Positions 9,060-18,584 are shown, counted from the first letter of the stretch. The stretch is 41,730 bases of DNA from RUG14219 sp045538535 (GCA_045538535.1 JAZSRN010000064.1:1-41730); one strand, 5' to 3'. Translations and numbers: made by a program. Notes: generated from the letters alone by a model not told the origin.

Positions 9060-9076
9060 TTTTTATACTAAAATTA

Positions 9077-9106
9077 ATGGCCGATTGTTTATAAACAATC
9101 GGCCAT
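9077..9106. terminator. Bidirectional terminator between XRE gene and HU
   Basis: A 30-bp perfect palindrome (ATGGCCGATTGTTTA and its complement) lies between two convergent genes. T-rich sequence is present on both exits. The stem forms on either strand. Confidence 0.8.
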
Positions 9107-9128
9107 GCATGTTTGTTTATTTTGAAAA

Positions 9129-9401
9129 TTATTTCAAAGCATCTTTGAATTTTTTACCAGCAGAGAATGCAGGAACTGTTTTAGCAGCAATTTTCAATTC
9201 TTTACCAGTTTGAGGGTTTCTACCTTTTCTAGCAGCACGTTTGCGTGGTTCGAAAGTTCCGAAACCAACCAATGTTACTCTTTCTCCTTTAGCAACAGCA
9301 GTTTGGATTGCATCAACTGTAGCTGCGATAACGTCAGCAGTTGCTTTTTGTGAAACTTTAGCTTTTTTTGCTACTTCTTTTACTAATTCTTCTTTGTTCA
9401 T
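9129..9401 (-). CDS. hup: DNA-binding protein HU
   Basis: A 90-aa HU/IHF-family histone-like protein with MNKEELVKEVA at the N-terminus, the dimer core GFGTFEPRKRAAR, the signature GRNPQTGKE and the flexible arm ending TVPAFSAGKKFKDAL. HU binds DNA non-specifically as a dimer, bends it and helps organise the nucleoid. Length and motifs are fully canonical. AAGGAGG precedes the ATG closely. The 185-nt upstream region carries a clear promoter and two sets of inverted repeats, suggesting controlled expression. It is monocistronic, ending at the 9077-9106 palindrome. Confidence 0.97.
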   Translation of the reverse strand: MNKEELVKEVAKKAKVSQKATADVIAATVDAIQTAVAKGERVTLVGFGTFEPRKRAARKGRNPQTGKELKIAAKTVPAFSAGKKFKDALK

Positions 9402-9480
9402 TACGAACCTCCTTCTTATTTATGCCACACGGTAATCAGAAACCACCTATATCTGGCATGCTTTACTAATCGACAAAATC

Positions 9481-9508
9481 ATTATAGCATTATATTTAGA
9501 TTTGGCAA
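9481..9508 (-). promoter_or_regulatory. Promoter of the HU gene
   Basis: Minus strand: TTGCCA (9508-9503), 16-nt spacer, TATAAT (9486-9481), giving a leader of about 75 nt before the HU start. Confidence 0.7.
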
Positions 9509-9512
9509 GGGG

Positions 9513-9535
9513 TTTGACAAAAAAAATTTGTCAAA
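9513..9535. promoter_or_regulatory. Inverted repeat just upstream of the HU -35 box
   Basis: TTTGACAAA and TTTGTCAAA (9-bp arms) surround AAAAA and end 4 bp upstream of the HU -35 element. It could be an operator, or an AT-rich element that stimulates RNA polymerase. Confidence 0.5.
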
Positions 9536-9586
9536 ATCCAGATATAGTTTGGATATACAATAAGCAACCCTATTGAAAGCCTTTAT

Positions 9587-10462
9587 TTACGAGTCTTTTA
9601 GCCTTGCGAATTTTATATCATTGTAGAAATGTTGTAGGATTTGGTATGCATTGTAACCTTGTCCCGCGAGATTGTTTGCACCATGTTGACTCATTCCGAC
9701 ACCGTGTCCGCTTTTTCGTACGCTATCATCATACGAAGGTACTGAGTGAATATATGGGAGATTGCTACCCCAGACATCGTCTGCTGAAAAACTATGTCCT
9801 CCGGCAGATGCAAAATAGTATGCGCATATAATTTTCATGTTATGAATAAGAACGATATCTTTTGTTTCTGTTACGGCGTGATTTGTTTTTTCTGTTTCTG
9901 CTGAAGCACCGCCGTAAGCTTGGTCTTCAGGCGTGTCGTACAAATCGAAACCTAAGTTTGCGCGTTTCCCTAGATTTGCCATTGCATAACTTCTGGCGGC
10001 AATAGCTTGTGCTTTTAAGGCTTCTTCGTTCCAACCAGAAGGCATTTCGGCCGGAACTACACCTTTTAAATAATCTTCGAGGGGAACATCGTTTATGACT
10101 GTAATGTGTCCGTTCTTGTTTTGGATATGAACAAGTCCTCTATACCACTTGTTTTTAATGCTTGTATAGCCGTTTTCTCCTTCATTAAAGCGTATTACAA
10201 TGTTATCTGAATTTATTTTATAATATCTGTCTTCAATTTTTATTGCTAAAACACTGTTGTATGGTCGGATTTCGTACGCTGTCATTTTGTCTAAATCACA
10301 TACGGTTGTATTTGTGTTGGCATCAATAATTTTGCCGTCCGTCGAAATTCCGGCAACGATACTGTTTACATCAACTTGTAAACCGATTTTAATTGCTTGG
10401 CAATTTTGTTGTGCGCACAAAAGTAAAATTGTAGTAAAAATTATTGTTGCAATCTTTTTCAT
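9587..10462 (-). CDS. SpoIID/LytB-domain protein
   Basis: A signal peptide (residues 1 to about 23, ending CQA) precedes a SpoIID/LytB domain. The core VPLEDYLKGVVPAEMP contains the Glu (E139) that corresponds to the catalytic residue of SpoIID lytic transglycosylases. ALKAQAIAARSYA and HGVGMSQHGA follow, both family signatures. SpoIID cleaves peptidoglycan glycan strands after stem peptides are removed. In non-sporulating bacteria, including Cyanobacteria, homologues probably act in septal or cell-wall remodelling. No Shine-Dalgarno sequence is visible; TAAAAT lies 6 nt before the ATG, consistent with a leaderless message. No sporulation genes are nearby. Confidence 0.88.
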   Translation of the reverse strand: MKKIATIIFTTILLLCAQQNCQAIKIGLQVDVNSIVAGISTDGKIIDANTNTTVCDLDKMTAYEIRPYNSVLAIKIEDRYYKINSDNIVIRFNEGENGYTSIKNKWYRGLVHIQNKNGHITVINDVPLEDYLKGVVPAEMPSGWNEEALKAQAIAARSYAMANLGKRANLGFDLYDTPEDQAYGGASAETEKTNHAVTETKDIVLIHNMKIICAYYFASAGGHSFSADDVWGSNLPYIHSVPSYDDSVRKSGHGVGMSQHGANNLAGQGYNAYQILQHFYNDIKFARLKDS

Positions 10463-10496
10463 ACAACAATTTTAACACTTATTTGAAAAATATGCA

Positions 10497-11120
10497 TTAG
10501 GCTTTTTGATTGATTTTTTTAATTCCTAATTTTCCGGTCAAATTGTCCGCATATTTTTCACCGAGCTTTTCGCCTAAAGCGTATGAGCCGATTGAACCGC
10601 CAACAAATATCAATCCTCTGATTACGTTAGCGATTTTGCCCCCCGATTTTGAAGTTAAGATTTTGTCCGCTAATCCTTTGAAACAATTTTTATTTTTTGC
10701 CTTTAGTGCAAGATTATTTATGTTTTTTTCGTTAATATATTTATCCAAATGGATTTTCATTAATCCTTCACCTAAGAACATACCGGATAAGGCCGCTGTT
10801 TCAACGATTGCTGTACGTGGTTTGTCATCAGACATACCTATTTTAAGTAGTGCAGAACCACAAATCAAAGGGTTAACGTTTTCACTGGCAAATTTAAGTC
10901 CTTTGCTTGTGTATTTCATAAAATTATTACTTTTTGACATATCGGAGAATATTGAATTTGCCGACTTTGCTCCCGCTCCAATGACGTTGTCCCATTTCAT
11001 GACTTCATTAAATACATTCGTCGCTTGCCCCACCATGACAGGAGCTCTACCAACTTCACCATTTGAGGTTTTGTCGGCATTTCTATATGCGAATATCAAT
11101 GATGATACTGTGTTCGCCAT
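10497..11120 (-). CDS. Hypothetical protein with hydrophobic segments (207 aa)
   Basis: I do not recognise a family. The protein is moderately basic, with alternating Gly/Ala/Ser-rich stretches. Two hydrophobic segments are visible, residues about 96-118 and 166-184 (VIRGLIFVGGSIGSYAL). It may associate with membranes. An opposing ORF of similar length overlaps it on the plus strand, but the minus-strand frame has AAAGG before its ATG and more protein-like composition, so I chose that one. It lies 34 bp upstream of the SpoIID-type gene on the same strand. General style resembles the hypothetical at 36042-37022; homology between them is not established. Confidence 0.6.
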   Translation of the reverse strand: MANTVSSLIFAYRNADKTSNGEVGRAPVMVGQATNVFNEVMKWDNVIGAGAKSANSIFSDMSKSNNFMKYTSKGLKFASENVNPLICGSALLKIGMSDDKPRTAIVETAALSGMFLGEGLMKIHLDKYINEKNINNLALKAKNKNCFKGLADKILTSKSGGKIANVIRGLIFVGGSIGSYALGEKLGEKYADNLTGKLGIKKINQKA

Positions 11121-11208
11121 GAAATAGACCTTTATAACACTACACTACACATATATAAAGTTTTTTTTTGATTAGAAATTGCCTTTTGTAATAAATTCCG
11201 TTACAAAA

Positions 11209-11237
11209 TTAACAAAAAACTTTATTTGGAATATAAT
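11209..11237 (+). promoter_or_regulatory. Promoter of uppS-rdgB
   Basis: TTAACA (11209-11214), 17-nt spacer, TATAAT (11232-11237). It sits 23 nt upstream of the uppS ATG, which has TAGGA as its ribosome-binding site. Confidence 0.65.
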
Positions 11238-11260
11238 TGTCCTATAAATAGGTAGGACAA

Positions 11261-11998
11261 ATGAATTTAGCACAAAACATTAGCGCAGAAGAAATAGTTA
11301 AGGCAACCGGATTGCAACACATTGCAATAATTATGGACGGTAATCGTCGTTGGGCAAAAGAAAAAAATTTGCCGTCCGCGTTCGGGCATAAAAAGGGTGT
11401 TGAAGCTTTAAAGGCAACTCTGAGAGCTTGTGATGATTTTGGTATAAAATATTTGACAGTGTACGCTTTTTCAACAGAAAATTGGAACAGAAAGCAAGAA
11501 GAAGTTGATTTTTTGATGGATTTGTTAGCCGTAACTTTGCAAAACGAGCTTGAAGAAATGCATAAAAATGGTGTTGTAATAAGCTTTATCGGTGATATTG
11601 CAAAATTAAATGATAAGTTGCAAAAAATACTTTTCAATGCGGTGGAAAGAACCAAAAATAATACAGGAGTAAATTTACAAATAGCGTTCAATTATGGCGC
11701 GCGTGACGAAATTGTTTCTGCCGTTAAAAAAATAGCTTTAAAAATTCAAACTGGTGAACTTTTGCCCGAGAATATTGATGAACAAATTTTTGCCAACCAT
11801 ATTTATACAAGAAATATTCCGGATCCGGATTTGTTAATAAGAACCGGAGGTGAAATGAGAGTTTCGAATTACCTTTTGTGGCAAATTGCATATTCGGAAA
11901 TTTATGTTACTCAAAAATTTTGGCCTGAGTTTGACAAATTGGCTTTAAATGATGCTTTGCAAGATTTTTATAAGCGTCAACGACGTTTTGGAGTGTAA
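11261..11998 (+). CDS. uppS: Isoprenyl transferase (undecaprenyl diphosphate synthase)
   Basis: A 245-aa cis-prenyltransferase. The pyrophosphate-binding IIMDGNRRWA motif (catalytic D26, plus N28, R30, W31) is followed by GHKKGVEAL, TVYAFSTENW, the RTGGEMRVSN region and WPEF near the end. The enzyme adds isopentenyl units in cis to farnesyl diphosphate, making the C55 lipid carrier for peptidoglycan and other envelope polymers. Length is standard. It is followed after 3 bp by rdgB and presumably shares its transcript. Confidence 0.96.
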   Translation: MNLAQNISAEEIVKATGLQHIAIIMDGNRRWAKEKNLPSAFGHKKGVEALKATLRACDDFGIKYLTVYAFSTENWNRKQEEVDFLMDLLAVTLQNELEEMHKNGVVISFIGDIAKLNDKLQKILFNAVERTKNNTGVNLQIAFNYGARDEIVSAVKKIALKIQTGELLPENIDEQIFANHIYTRNIPDPDLLIRTGGEMRVSNYLLWQIAYSEIYVTQKFWPEFDKLALNDALQDFYKRQRRFGV

Positions 11999-12001
11999 TT
12001 T

Positions 12002-12565
12002 ATGACGAAAAAGATTGTTTTTGCAACAGGGAATTTACATAAATTGCAAGAAATTAATGAAATTTCAAAGGGTTTTGATGTTGAATTTGTTCTGCCTAAA
12101 GGTGAATTTAATCCCGATGAAAACGGAACAACATTTGCGCAAAATTCGTTGATAAAGGCAAAGGAAGCTTATAAGGTTTCAAATATGCCGGTTCTTGCTG
12201 ATGATTCGGGGTTGTGTGTGGAAGCATTAGATGGTGCTCCGGGGTTACATTCGGCGCGTTATGCCGGAACTCAACAAGAAAAAATTGACAAACTTTTAAA
12301 TGAATTAAATGGTGTTGTAAATCGTAAAGCAAAATTTGTTTGTTGTATGACACTTTTAGATGCGCAAGGAAATATAGCGCGGGTTGTAACCGGTGAATGT
12401 TATGGTTCAATTGTTGAGAAACAATTAGGTGTGAACGGGTTTGGTTTTGACCCTATATTCTTAGTTGATGGAACAAATAAAACTATGGCCGAAATGTCTG
12501 AAGATGAAAAAAATAAAATTTCGCATAGGGGTAATGCACTTAGACAAATTTTAAACGGTCTATAG
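12002..12565 (+). CDS. rdgB: XTP/dITP diphosphatase (non-canonical purine NTPase)
   Basis: A 187-aa HAM1/RdgB-family protein: FATGNLHKLQE at residues 7-17, the acidic metal site ADDSGLCVEALDGAPG (D67/D68), SARYAG, GFGFDPIF and the C-terminal SHRGNAL. It hydrolyses ITP, dITP and XTP to monophosphates, keeping deaminated purines out of nucleic acids. It starts 3 bp after uppS, so the two are almost certainly co-transcribed. Nothing is missing compared with the family. Confidence 0.95.
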   Translation: MTKKIVFATGNLHKLQEINEISKGFDVEFVLPKGEFNPDENGTTFAQNSLIKAKEAYKVSNMPVLADDSGLCVEALDGAPGLHSARYAGTQQEKIDKLLNELNGVVNRKAKFVCCMTLLDAQGNIARVVTGECYGSIVEKQLGVNGFGFDPIFLVDGTNKTMAEMSEDEKNKISHRGNALRQILNGL

Positions 12566-12664
12566 TTTAATGTTTTAAAATACTCTCTGTTGTATTTGCA
12601 ACAAAGTTCCTTGGAGCTTTGACAAGTCAACGCTTTTAGGGGTTATAAATCCCCCGAGTGTTTA

Positions 12665-12693
12665 TTGACATGACGGTATATTCTTAATAGTAT
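12665..12693 (+). promoter_or_regulatory. Promoter of the RND efflux operon
   Basis: TTGACA (12665-12670), 17-nt spacer, TAGTAT (12688-12693); the motif TAGTATAAT offers an alternative -10. It is followed by AGGAGAGG and the ATG at 12729. No regulator gene is adjacent. Confidence 0.6.
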
Positions 12694-12728
12694 AATATTA
12701 AAAATACGTTTAAATGATAGGAGAGGAT

Positions 12729-13898
12729 ATGAAGAAAATAATAATAATTTTGTTAGCCATCGTAACGTGTGCGATTGCTTATCGGATGGGGATAAATTGG
12801 TTCGGCCAGTACAGTAAAAATAAATCTCTAAAAAGTAAACCGGCGCCGAGTGTTGTGGTAGAAGAAGTTGGAGAGGCAAGTGTCATCAGACAATTTGAAG
12901 CGCCGGGTCGTATTACTTCAAAATATCAAGTCGGAGTTATGGCGCGTATTGCCGGATATTTGCAAAAAAGTTATTTTAAAGAAGGTGACGAGGTTAAGCA
13001 AGGACAAGCTTTGTTTTTGATTGAACCTACAGAATATCAAAATACGGTTAATACAACTGCTGCAAATGTAAAAAATATTACCGCACAACTTTCTTATGCC
13101 GAAAAGCAGTTAGCAAGAGCACAAGAACTTGTTGCGAAAGATTATATTGCAAAAGCAAGATATGACGAAATGCTTGCAAGTAGAGATTCTTTGAAAGCAC
13201 AATTGGCTTCTGCGCAAGCACAATACGCTGATGCACAAAGAAATCTGGGTTATACAACCGTAAAAGCTCCTGTAGATGGCAAAATCGGTATTATTACGGT
13301 TACTGTGGGGAACTATGTCAGCCCGACAAGTGGAAATCTTACGACAATAAATAGTAACAATCCGATTTATGTAACTTTTCCGATTGAATCTAATGATTTT
13401 ACCTTGTTAAGTGCTTCAGACGGCAGTAATAATACCAATAGAAGAACTGAAATTATTTTCCAAAATGGTATGGAATATAAGTATGAAGGGGTTCAAGATT
13501 TTAATGACAACAAAGTTGATCAAACAACCGGTACGGTTACTATGCGTGCAACATTTGACAACCCTAATGGTGAACTTTTGCATGGCGAATTTGTGACGAT
13601 AAGATTGTATGCAAACAATCCGGTTCTTGTTCCGGTGGTTCCACAAGTTGCGGTGCAAGAAAATCAAGAAGGAAAATATGTTTATAAGATTGACGAAAAT
13701 AATTTGCCTCAATTAGTTTATATAAAAACATCCGGTCAAGATGGTGAAAATTGGATTGTTTCAGAAGGTTTGCAAAAAGGTGACAGAATTGTAACCGATG
13801 GTTTGCAAAAGGTTATGCCTGGAAATCCTATTACGGCTGTTACAAAAGAAGAGATGGATAAAATAAGAAATGCAGAACCTCAAAAGGATAAAAAATAA
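12729..13898 (+). CDS. RND efflux periplasmic adaptor (membrane fusion protein)
   Basis: A 389-aa HlyD/AcrA-type adaptor. An N-terminal hydrophobic segment anchors or exports it. The first half-lipoyl domain (residues about 65-105, with VKQGQALFLIEP) leads into a coiled-coil hairpin rich in Ala/Gln/Lys (about 105-175). The second half-lipoyl domain (APVDGKIG) and beta-barrel domains follow. It bridges the inner-membrane pump and TolC across the periplasm. The start at 12729 is preferred over the ATG at 12714 because AGGAGAGGAT sits immediately before it and the hydrophobic N-terminus begins there. First gene of a three-gene operon. Confidence 0.92.
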   Translation: MKKIIIILLAIVTCAIAYRMGINWFGQYSKNKSLKSKPAPSVVVEEVGEASVIRQFEAPGRITSKYQVGVMARIAGYLQKSYFKEGDEVKQGQALFLIEPTEYQNTVNTTAANVKNITAQLSYAEKQLARAQELVAKDYIAKARYDEMLASRDSLKAQLASAQAQYADAQRNLGYTTVKAPVDGKIGIITVTVGNYVSPTSGNLTTINSNNPIYVTFPIESNDFTLLSASDGSNNTNRRTEIIFQNGMEYKYEGVQDFNDNKVDQTTGTVTMRATFDNPNGELLHGEFVTIRLYANNPVLVPVVPQVAVQENQEGKYVYKIDENNLPQLVYIKTSGQDGENWIVSEGLQKGDRIVTDGLQKVMPGNPITAVTKEEMDKIRNAEPQKDKK

Positions 13899-13920
13899 TT
13901 TTTAATAAGGAATGATATAA

Positions 13921-16900
13921 ATGGCAGAACAACAAGGAAATTTATTTATAAAAAGACCGAAACTTGCGATTGTAATCTCGTTGGCAATTATGCTTGCCGG
14001 AGCTTTGCTTATGGGTACTCTTCCATTAGAAGAATATCCGTCGATTACACCGCCTCAAGTTGTAGTTACGGCAACTTATGCCGGTGCAAGTTCGGACGTA
14101 ATTGAATCAACTATTGCGGCACCGGTTGAAGCGCAGCTAAACGGTGTTGAAAATATGATTTATATGCAATCATCGTCTCAAAACGGGTCTTATAAATTAA
14201 CCTTATATTTTGATATCGGAACTGATCCTGATATGGCGTTGGTAAATGTTCAAAACCGATTACAGTTGGTTACTCCTCGTTTACCCGAAGAGGTAAAACG
14301 ATATGGGCTTTCGGTGCGCAAATCTACCGGTGGGCCCGGAATGTTGATGATTGCGGTAAGTTCTCCTACCGGAACATATAACTCGTTGTATATTGCAAAC
14401 TATGCTTCCATTTATATTAAGGACGAACTTGCACGTATCAAAGGTGTTGGTACTGTGGCTGTATTTGGTTCTTCTGAATATTCAATGAGGATATGGCTTG
14501 ATGCTACAAAAATGGCAAATTTAGGGGTTACTGCCGCCGAAGTTAATGCTGCAATTCAAGCGCAAAATACTCAAGCGCCTGCGGGTGATCTTGGGGTTGA
14601 ACCAATGGTTAATAAACAAATGATAAAATTGACTCTAAGAACTAAAGGCCGTTTGAAAGATGCTTCACAATTTGAGGATATTGTAATTCGTTCAAAAACG
14701 GATGGTTCTCAAATTAAATTAAAGGATATTGCAAGAGTAGAACTTGGGGCAGAAAGTTATTCTTTCTTTTCTCGTAATGGCGGAAAGGATGCCGCAATTA
14801 TTACTATTGCGCAGTTGCCGGAAGCTAATGCTATTGATTTGGCCAAAAAAGTTAAGAAGAGATTGAAAGAATTAAGCAAAAGTTTTCCTCAAGGTATTGA
14901 GTATAAAGTAGAATATGACGACACTGAGTTTGTACAAGAATCTATTGACGAAGTTATTGAAGCGATTGCTTTGGCGATTTTGCTTGTAGGTGCAGTAACA
15001 TATTTGTTTTTAGGTTCGGGCAGAGCGGCATTTATTCCGTTTTGTGCAATTCCTGTTTCGTTAATCGGTGTGTTTATATTCATGCACTTGTTAGGCTTTT
15101 CTATTAACTTGTTAATTCTATTTGGTTTGGTTCTTGCGGTTGGTTTGGTTGTTGATGACGCGATAGTTGTTCTTGAAAATACGCAGCGGCATATTCAAGA
15201 AGGCAAAAATCCGAAAGATGCTACAGAAGTTACGATGAAAGAAGTTTTTGGCGCGGTATTAGCAACTTCGCTTGTATTGATGGCCGTATTTGTGCCGGTT
15301 TCGTTTATGGGTGGAATTACGGGGCAAATGTTTAGACAATTTGCGCTTTGTATTGCTGCTTCTATTGGTTTGTCAACTTTGGTTGCACTTACTTTGTCGC
15401 CGGCTTTATGTGCAACAATGTTGAAAGATGGTGCTGAAAAACCTGATTTTAAGTTTATTCAAAAATTTGATGCTTGGTTCAATAATGTTAGGGCAAAGTA
15501 TTTGGAAGGTGCAAAGTTATTTATAAATTCTCCGAAATTGACTCTAATTGTTTTTGGTTTAATTTTGGTAGCGATTTTGTTAATGTTTAAATTGTTACCA
15601 AGTGGATTTTTGCCTACAGAGGATAAAGGTGCTATATTTACGCAGTTACAGTTGCCGGATGGTTCATCTGCATCGCGTACAGATATCGCAACAAGAGAAA
15701 TTGAAAAGATTATTGCAAACACTCCGGGAGTAAAAAATACGGTAACGATGGTTGGTTTTAATGGTGAAAACACCGCGTTTGTGGTTGCGCAGTTGGAACC
15801 TTGGTCAAAGCGTAAAAAGAAAGAACTTCAAATGAAAAATATCCTTGCAAAGTGGCAATCGCAATTTGCAAATTATCCTTCTGCAACGGTTGTATCATTT
15901 GCGCCACCGTCAATTTCCGGTTTGGGTATGTTCGGTGGGTTTGAATACCAATTGTTGGACAAGGGTGATAGAACACCACAACAGTTGTACGATGAGGCAA
16001 TAAAATTAATCCAAGCGATTAACAAAGATCCGGCATTTACAATGGCATATACTTCTTATACGGCGACTTTGCCTCAATTGCTTTTGAATGTCGATGAATC
16101 AAGAGCTATGGCGCAAGGAGTTTCTATTGCAGATATTTATTCTGCGCTTGCTGCATATTTTGGAAAATCTTATATAAATGACTTTAATAAATATGGACGT
16201 GTTTATCGTGTATATATGCAAGCAGATGCGGAATATAGGGAAAAACCTGCGGATATAAATAATATTTTTGTTCGAAATAATCAAGGTAAAATGGTTCCTT
16301 TGTCTGCTTTGTTAAAAGTTGAGAATATTGTTGGGCCATATAGTTTGAGCCGATTTAATATGTATCCGGCGGTTTCTATCAATGGTACAGCAAGAGCCGA
16401 TGTAAGTTCGGGTAAAGCTATGCAAATTGTTGAAGAAATTTCGGATAAAGTTTTGCCAAAAGATATGACGTTCTCTTGGTCCGGCAGTTCATTGCAAGAA
16501 CATGAATCGAGTGGGCAAATTTTAGGAATATTGGCTATGTCTCTGATTTTTGTTTATTTGTTCTTGGTAGGACTTTACGAAAGTTGGATGTTGCCGGTTG
16601 CAGTACTTTTGATTTCGCCAGTGGCGTTATTAGGTGCGGCGTTTTTCCAATATGTTTCGGGTCAAGCTTTGGATTTGTATTCGCAAATCGGACTTGTAAT
16701 GTTGATTGGTTTGAGTACAAAGCAAGCTATTTTGATTATTGAATTTGCAAAAGATGCGCACGAACAAGGGATGCCGTTTAAAGAGGCTGCAATACAAGCT
16801 GCGAATTTGAGATTTAGAGCGGTAATGATGACAAACATTGCGTTTATATTAGGATTGTTGCCGTTAGTATTCGCTTCTGGTGCGGGTGCAGCGAGCCGTA

Positions 16901-17052
16901 ATTCTGTAGGTATGACAGTGTTTGGCGGTATGATGGCCGTAGCATTTATCGGTACATTCTTGGTTCCGGCGTTTTATACTTTGGTCGAAGAAATGAAGAT
17001 TAAAGTTGCAGAAAAAGTAAATCAATTAAAACTTAAAAAGGAAAATAAATAA
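13921..17052 (+). CDS. RND multidrug efflux pump, HAE1 family (AcrB-like)
   Basis: At 1043 aa this matches the usual AcrB length. The typical N-terminus FIKRPKLAIVISL is followed by a first periplasmic loop, TM2-6, a second loop and TM8-12. The proton-relay Asp pair lies in GLVVDDAIVV (D412/D413), and the matching TM10 lysine is in GLSTKQAILIIEFAKDA. It is a proton-driven inner-membrane exporter of hydrophobic or amphipathic compounds. Substrate preference cannot be read from sequence. It lies 22 bp after the adaptor, and the TolC gene follows its stop codon directly, so all three parts are made together. Confidence 0.95.
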   Translation: MAEQQGNLFIKRPKLAIVISLAIMLAGALLMGTLPLEEYPSITPPQVVVTATYAGASSDVIESTIAAPVEAQLNGVENMIYMQSSSQNGSYKLTLYFDIGTDPDMALVNVQNRLQLVTPRLPEEVKRYGLSVRKSTGGPGMLMIAVSSPTGTYNSLYIANYASIYIKDELARIKGVGTVAVFGSSEYSMRIWLDATKMANLGVTAAEVNAAIQAQNTQAPAGDLGVEPMVNKQMIKLTLRTKGRLKDASQFEDIVIRSKTDGSQIKLKDIARVELGAESYSFFSRNGGKDAAIITIAQLPEANAIDLAKKVKKRLKELSKSFPQGIEYKVEYDDTEFVQESIDEVIEAIALAILLVGAVTYLFLGSGRAAFIPFCAIPVSLIGVFIFMHLLGFSINLLILFGLVLAVGLVVDDAIVVLENTQRHIQEGKNPKDATEVTMKEVFGAVLATSLVLMAVFVPVSFMGGITGQMFRQFALCIAASIGLSTLVALTLSPALCATMLKDGAEKPDFKFIQKFDAWFNNVRAKYLEGAKLFINSPKLTLIVFGLILVAILLMFKLLPSGFLPTEDKGAIFTQLQLPDGSSASRTDIATREIEKIIANTPGVKNTVTMVGFNGENTAFVVAQLEPWSKRKKKELQMKNILAKWQSQFANYPSATVVSFAPPSISGLGMFGGFEYQLLDKGDRTPQQLYDEAIKLIQAINKDPAFTMAYTSYTATLPQLLLNVDESRAMAQGVSIADIYSALAAYFGKSYINDFNKYGRVYRVYMQADAEYREKPADINNIFVRNNQGKMVPLSALLKVENIVGPYSLSRFNMYPAVSINGTARADVSSGKAMQIVEEISDKVLPKDMTFSWSGSSLQEHESSGQILGILAMSLIFVYLFLVGLYESWMLPVAVLLISPVALLGAAFFQYVSGQALDLYSQIGLVMLIGLSTKQAILIIEFAKDAHEQGMPFKEAAIQAANLRFRAVMMTNIAFILGLLPLVFASGAGAASRNSVGMTVFGGMMAVAFIGTFLVPAFYTLVEEMKIKVAEKVNQLKLKKENK

Positions 17053-18465
17053 ATGTATAAAAAAATAATTCTAATAGGAATAATTTTGGGACTTACGGTT
17101 TTTATTCCGGAAGTGCAAGCTATTGGGAATAAAATAAATGAAAAAGAATTCCCAGACTCAAATTTGGTATTGCCGAATTTCGCAGAAAAGCAAGACGTAA
17201 TTATTCAAGGTGGAGTTGAGCAAAATGTCGATATGACTTTGGAAAAATGTATAGAAATTGCACTTGGTAATAATCCGGATATTAACGTAGCATTTCATGA
17301 CATTCTTGCTTCTGATGCACGTATCAAACAAGTTTGGTCAAATTATTTTCCTACATTTAGTTGGCAAACCGGTTATACAAAGATAAGACAGCTTCAATTG
17401 TCTGATGCGTTGGGTAGAAATTTGACATTTAACTATTATGTTTTAGGGCAAATTACTTTACAACAAATGCTTTATGACTTCGGTATTACGCAAAATCAAG
17501 CAACGATTAAACGTATTGATTATCAAGGATATAGAGAAACTCTTGCCGGAACTATAAATGATGTAATTTACCAAACAAAAGACGCGTATTATGCATTATT
17601 GTTCGCTTTTGAGCAACGTAATGTGGCTAAGGATAATATAGAAAAATTTAAAATGTTTTATGACCAAGCAAAAGCATTTTACGAAATTGGTACTAATCCG
17701 AAAGTTGACGTGACAATAGCGGAAGTTAATCTTTCGAACGCGAAATTGCAGTATATTCAAGCAGATAATGCAGTAAATCTTGCGGTTGCAAAATTGAATA
17801 ATGTTATGGGAGTTCCGCTTATTGATAAATATAATATTGTTGAACGTCTTTCGTTTAGACCGGTTGATGTTTCATTTGATGAATCAATAAAAATTGCAAG
17901 AGAAGCAAGACCAGAATTGAAAATAGCAGCATTGAAAGTTGCCGGTGCAAAACAAACCGTCAAACTCGTTAAAAAATCTTGGTTCCCAAATATTGCTCTG
18001 GAAGGTCAATACCAACGCGGTGGTAGGTCTTGGAATTCAAACTATGGTTATAACTACGGAGCTTATTTGAATTTCCCTGCCATTAACGGTATGTTAATAA
18101 GAAATGAAATAAAAGAGGCTAAATATCTTTATGATAGAGAATTGGCGGGGGCAAAAAGTACCCAAAACACTATTTATCTAGAAATTCAACAAGCATATTT
18201 GAATCTTGCCGAAAAACGTCAAAAAATGCCGGTTGCGCAGCTTCAAGTAAAACAAGCAAAAGAAAACTACGAACTTTCTTACGGGCGCTATAGAGTAGGG
18301 GAAGCTAGTCCTACAGAGTTGAAAGATGCGCAAATTTCTTATCAATCTGCACAATTGTCTTATTATCAAGCAATGTATGAATATAATTCTGCAAAAGCCG
18401 CGTTAGAGCGTGCAATAGGACAAAATTTGGTTAAAAATATAAATCCGGTAGAAGTTGAAAGTTAA
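17053..18465 (+). CDS. TolC-family outer-membrane efflux protein
   Basis: A 470-aa TolC/OEP-family protein with a signal peptide ending about VQA (residue 23). Two OEP repeats carry long amphipathic helices, for example LEKCIEIALGNNPDI early and ELSYGRYRVGEASPTELKDAQ late. It would form the trimeric outer-membrane channel of the tripartite pump. The ATG immediately follows the pump's stop codon, so translation is probably coupled. Its presence is direct evidence that the organism has an outer membrane. Confidence 0.94.
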   Translation: MYKKIILIGIILGLTVFIPEVQAIGNKINEKEFPDSNLVLPNFAEKQDVIIQGGVEQNVDMTLEKCIEIALGNNPDINVAFHDILASDARIKQVWSNYFPTFSWQTGYTKIRQLQLSDALGRNLTFNYYVLGQITLQQMLYDFGITQNQATIKRIDYQGYRETLAGTINDVIYQTKDAYYALLFAFEQRNVAKDNIEKFKMFYDQAKAFYEIGTNPKVDVTIAEVNLSNAKLQYIQADNAVNLAVAKLNNVMGVPLIDKYNIVERLSFRPVDVSFDESIKIAREARPELKIAALKVAGAKQTVKLVKKSWFPNIALEGQYQRGGRSWNSNYGYNYGAYLNFPAINGMLIRNEIKEAKYLYDRELAGAKSTQNTIYLEIQQAYLNLAEKRQKMPVAQLQVKQAKENYELSYGRYRVGEASPTELKDAQISYQSAQLSYYQAMYEYNSAKAALERAIGQNLVKNINPVEVES

Positions 18466-18584
18466 TAATTTGCACAATTTGTAATATTTCTTAATAATCA
18501 ACAAGTTAAAAAGGCAATTATTTAAAAAGTAAATACTTTATATATATGTAAGAAGATTTTAAGAGAGAAGAAAGAGAGCGAGAA

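Larger units (their letters stand above)
9447..9547. repeat. 10-bp inverted repeat flanking the HU promoter
   Basis: CTATATCTGG at 9447-9456 is matched by CCAGATATAG at 9538-9547. The arms are 81 bp apart and enclose the HU promoter. A paired operator or looping site is possible. Confidence 0.45.

Noticed and set aside
10510..11127. Plus-strand ORF of 205 aa opposite the 207-aa hypothetical
   Set aside because: It is antisense to a frame with a better ribosome-binding site; its Pro/Phe/Ile-rich composition looks like the shadow of the minus-strand gene.
12566..12660. Possible terminator after rdgB (GGGGTTATAAATCCCC)
   Set aside because: The stem has only four to five pairs and no T-run follows; too weak to call.
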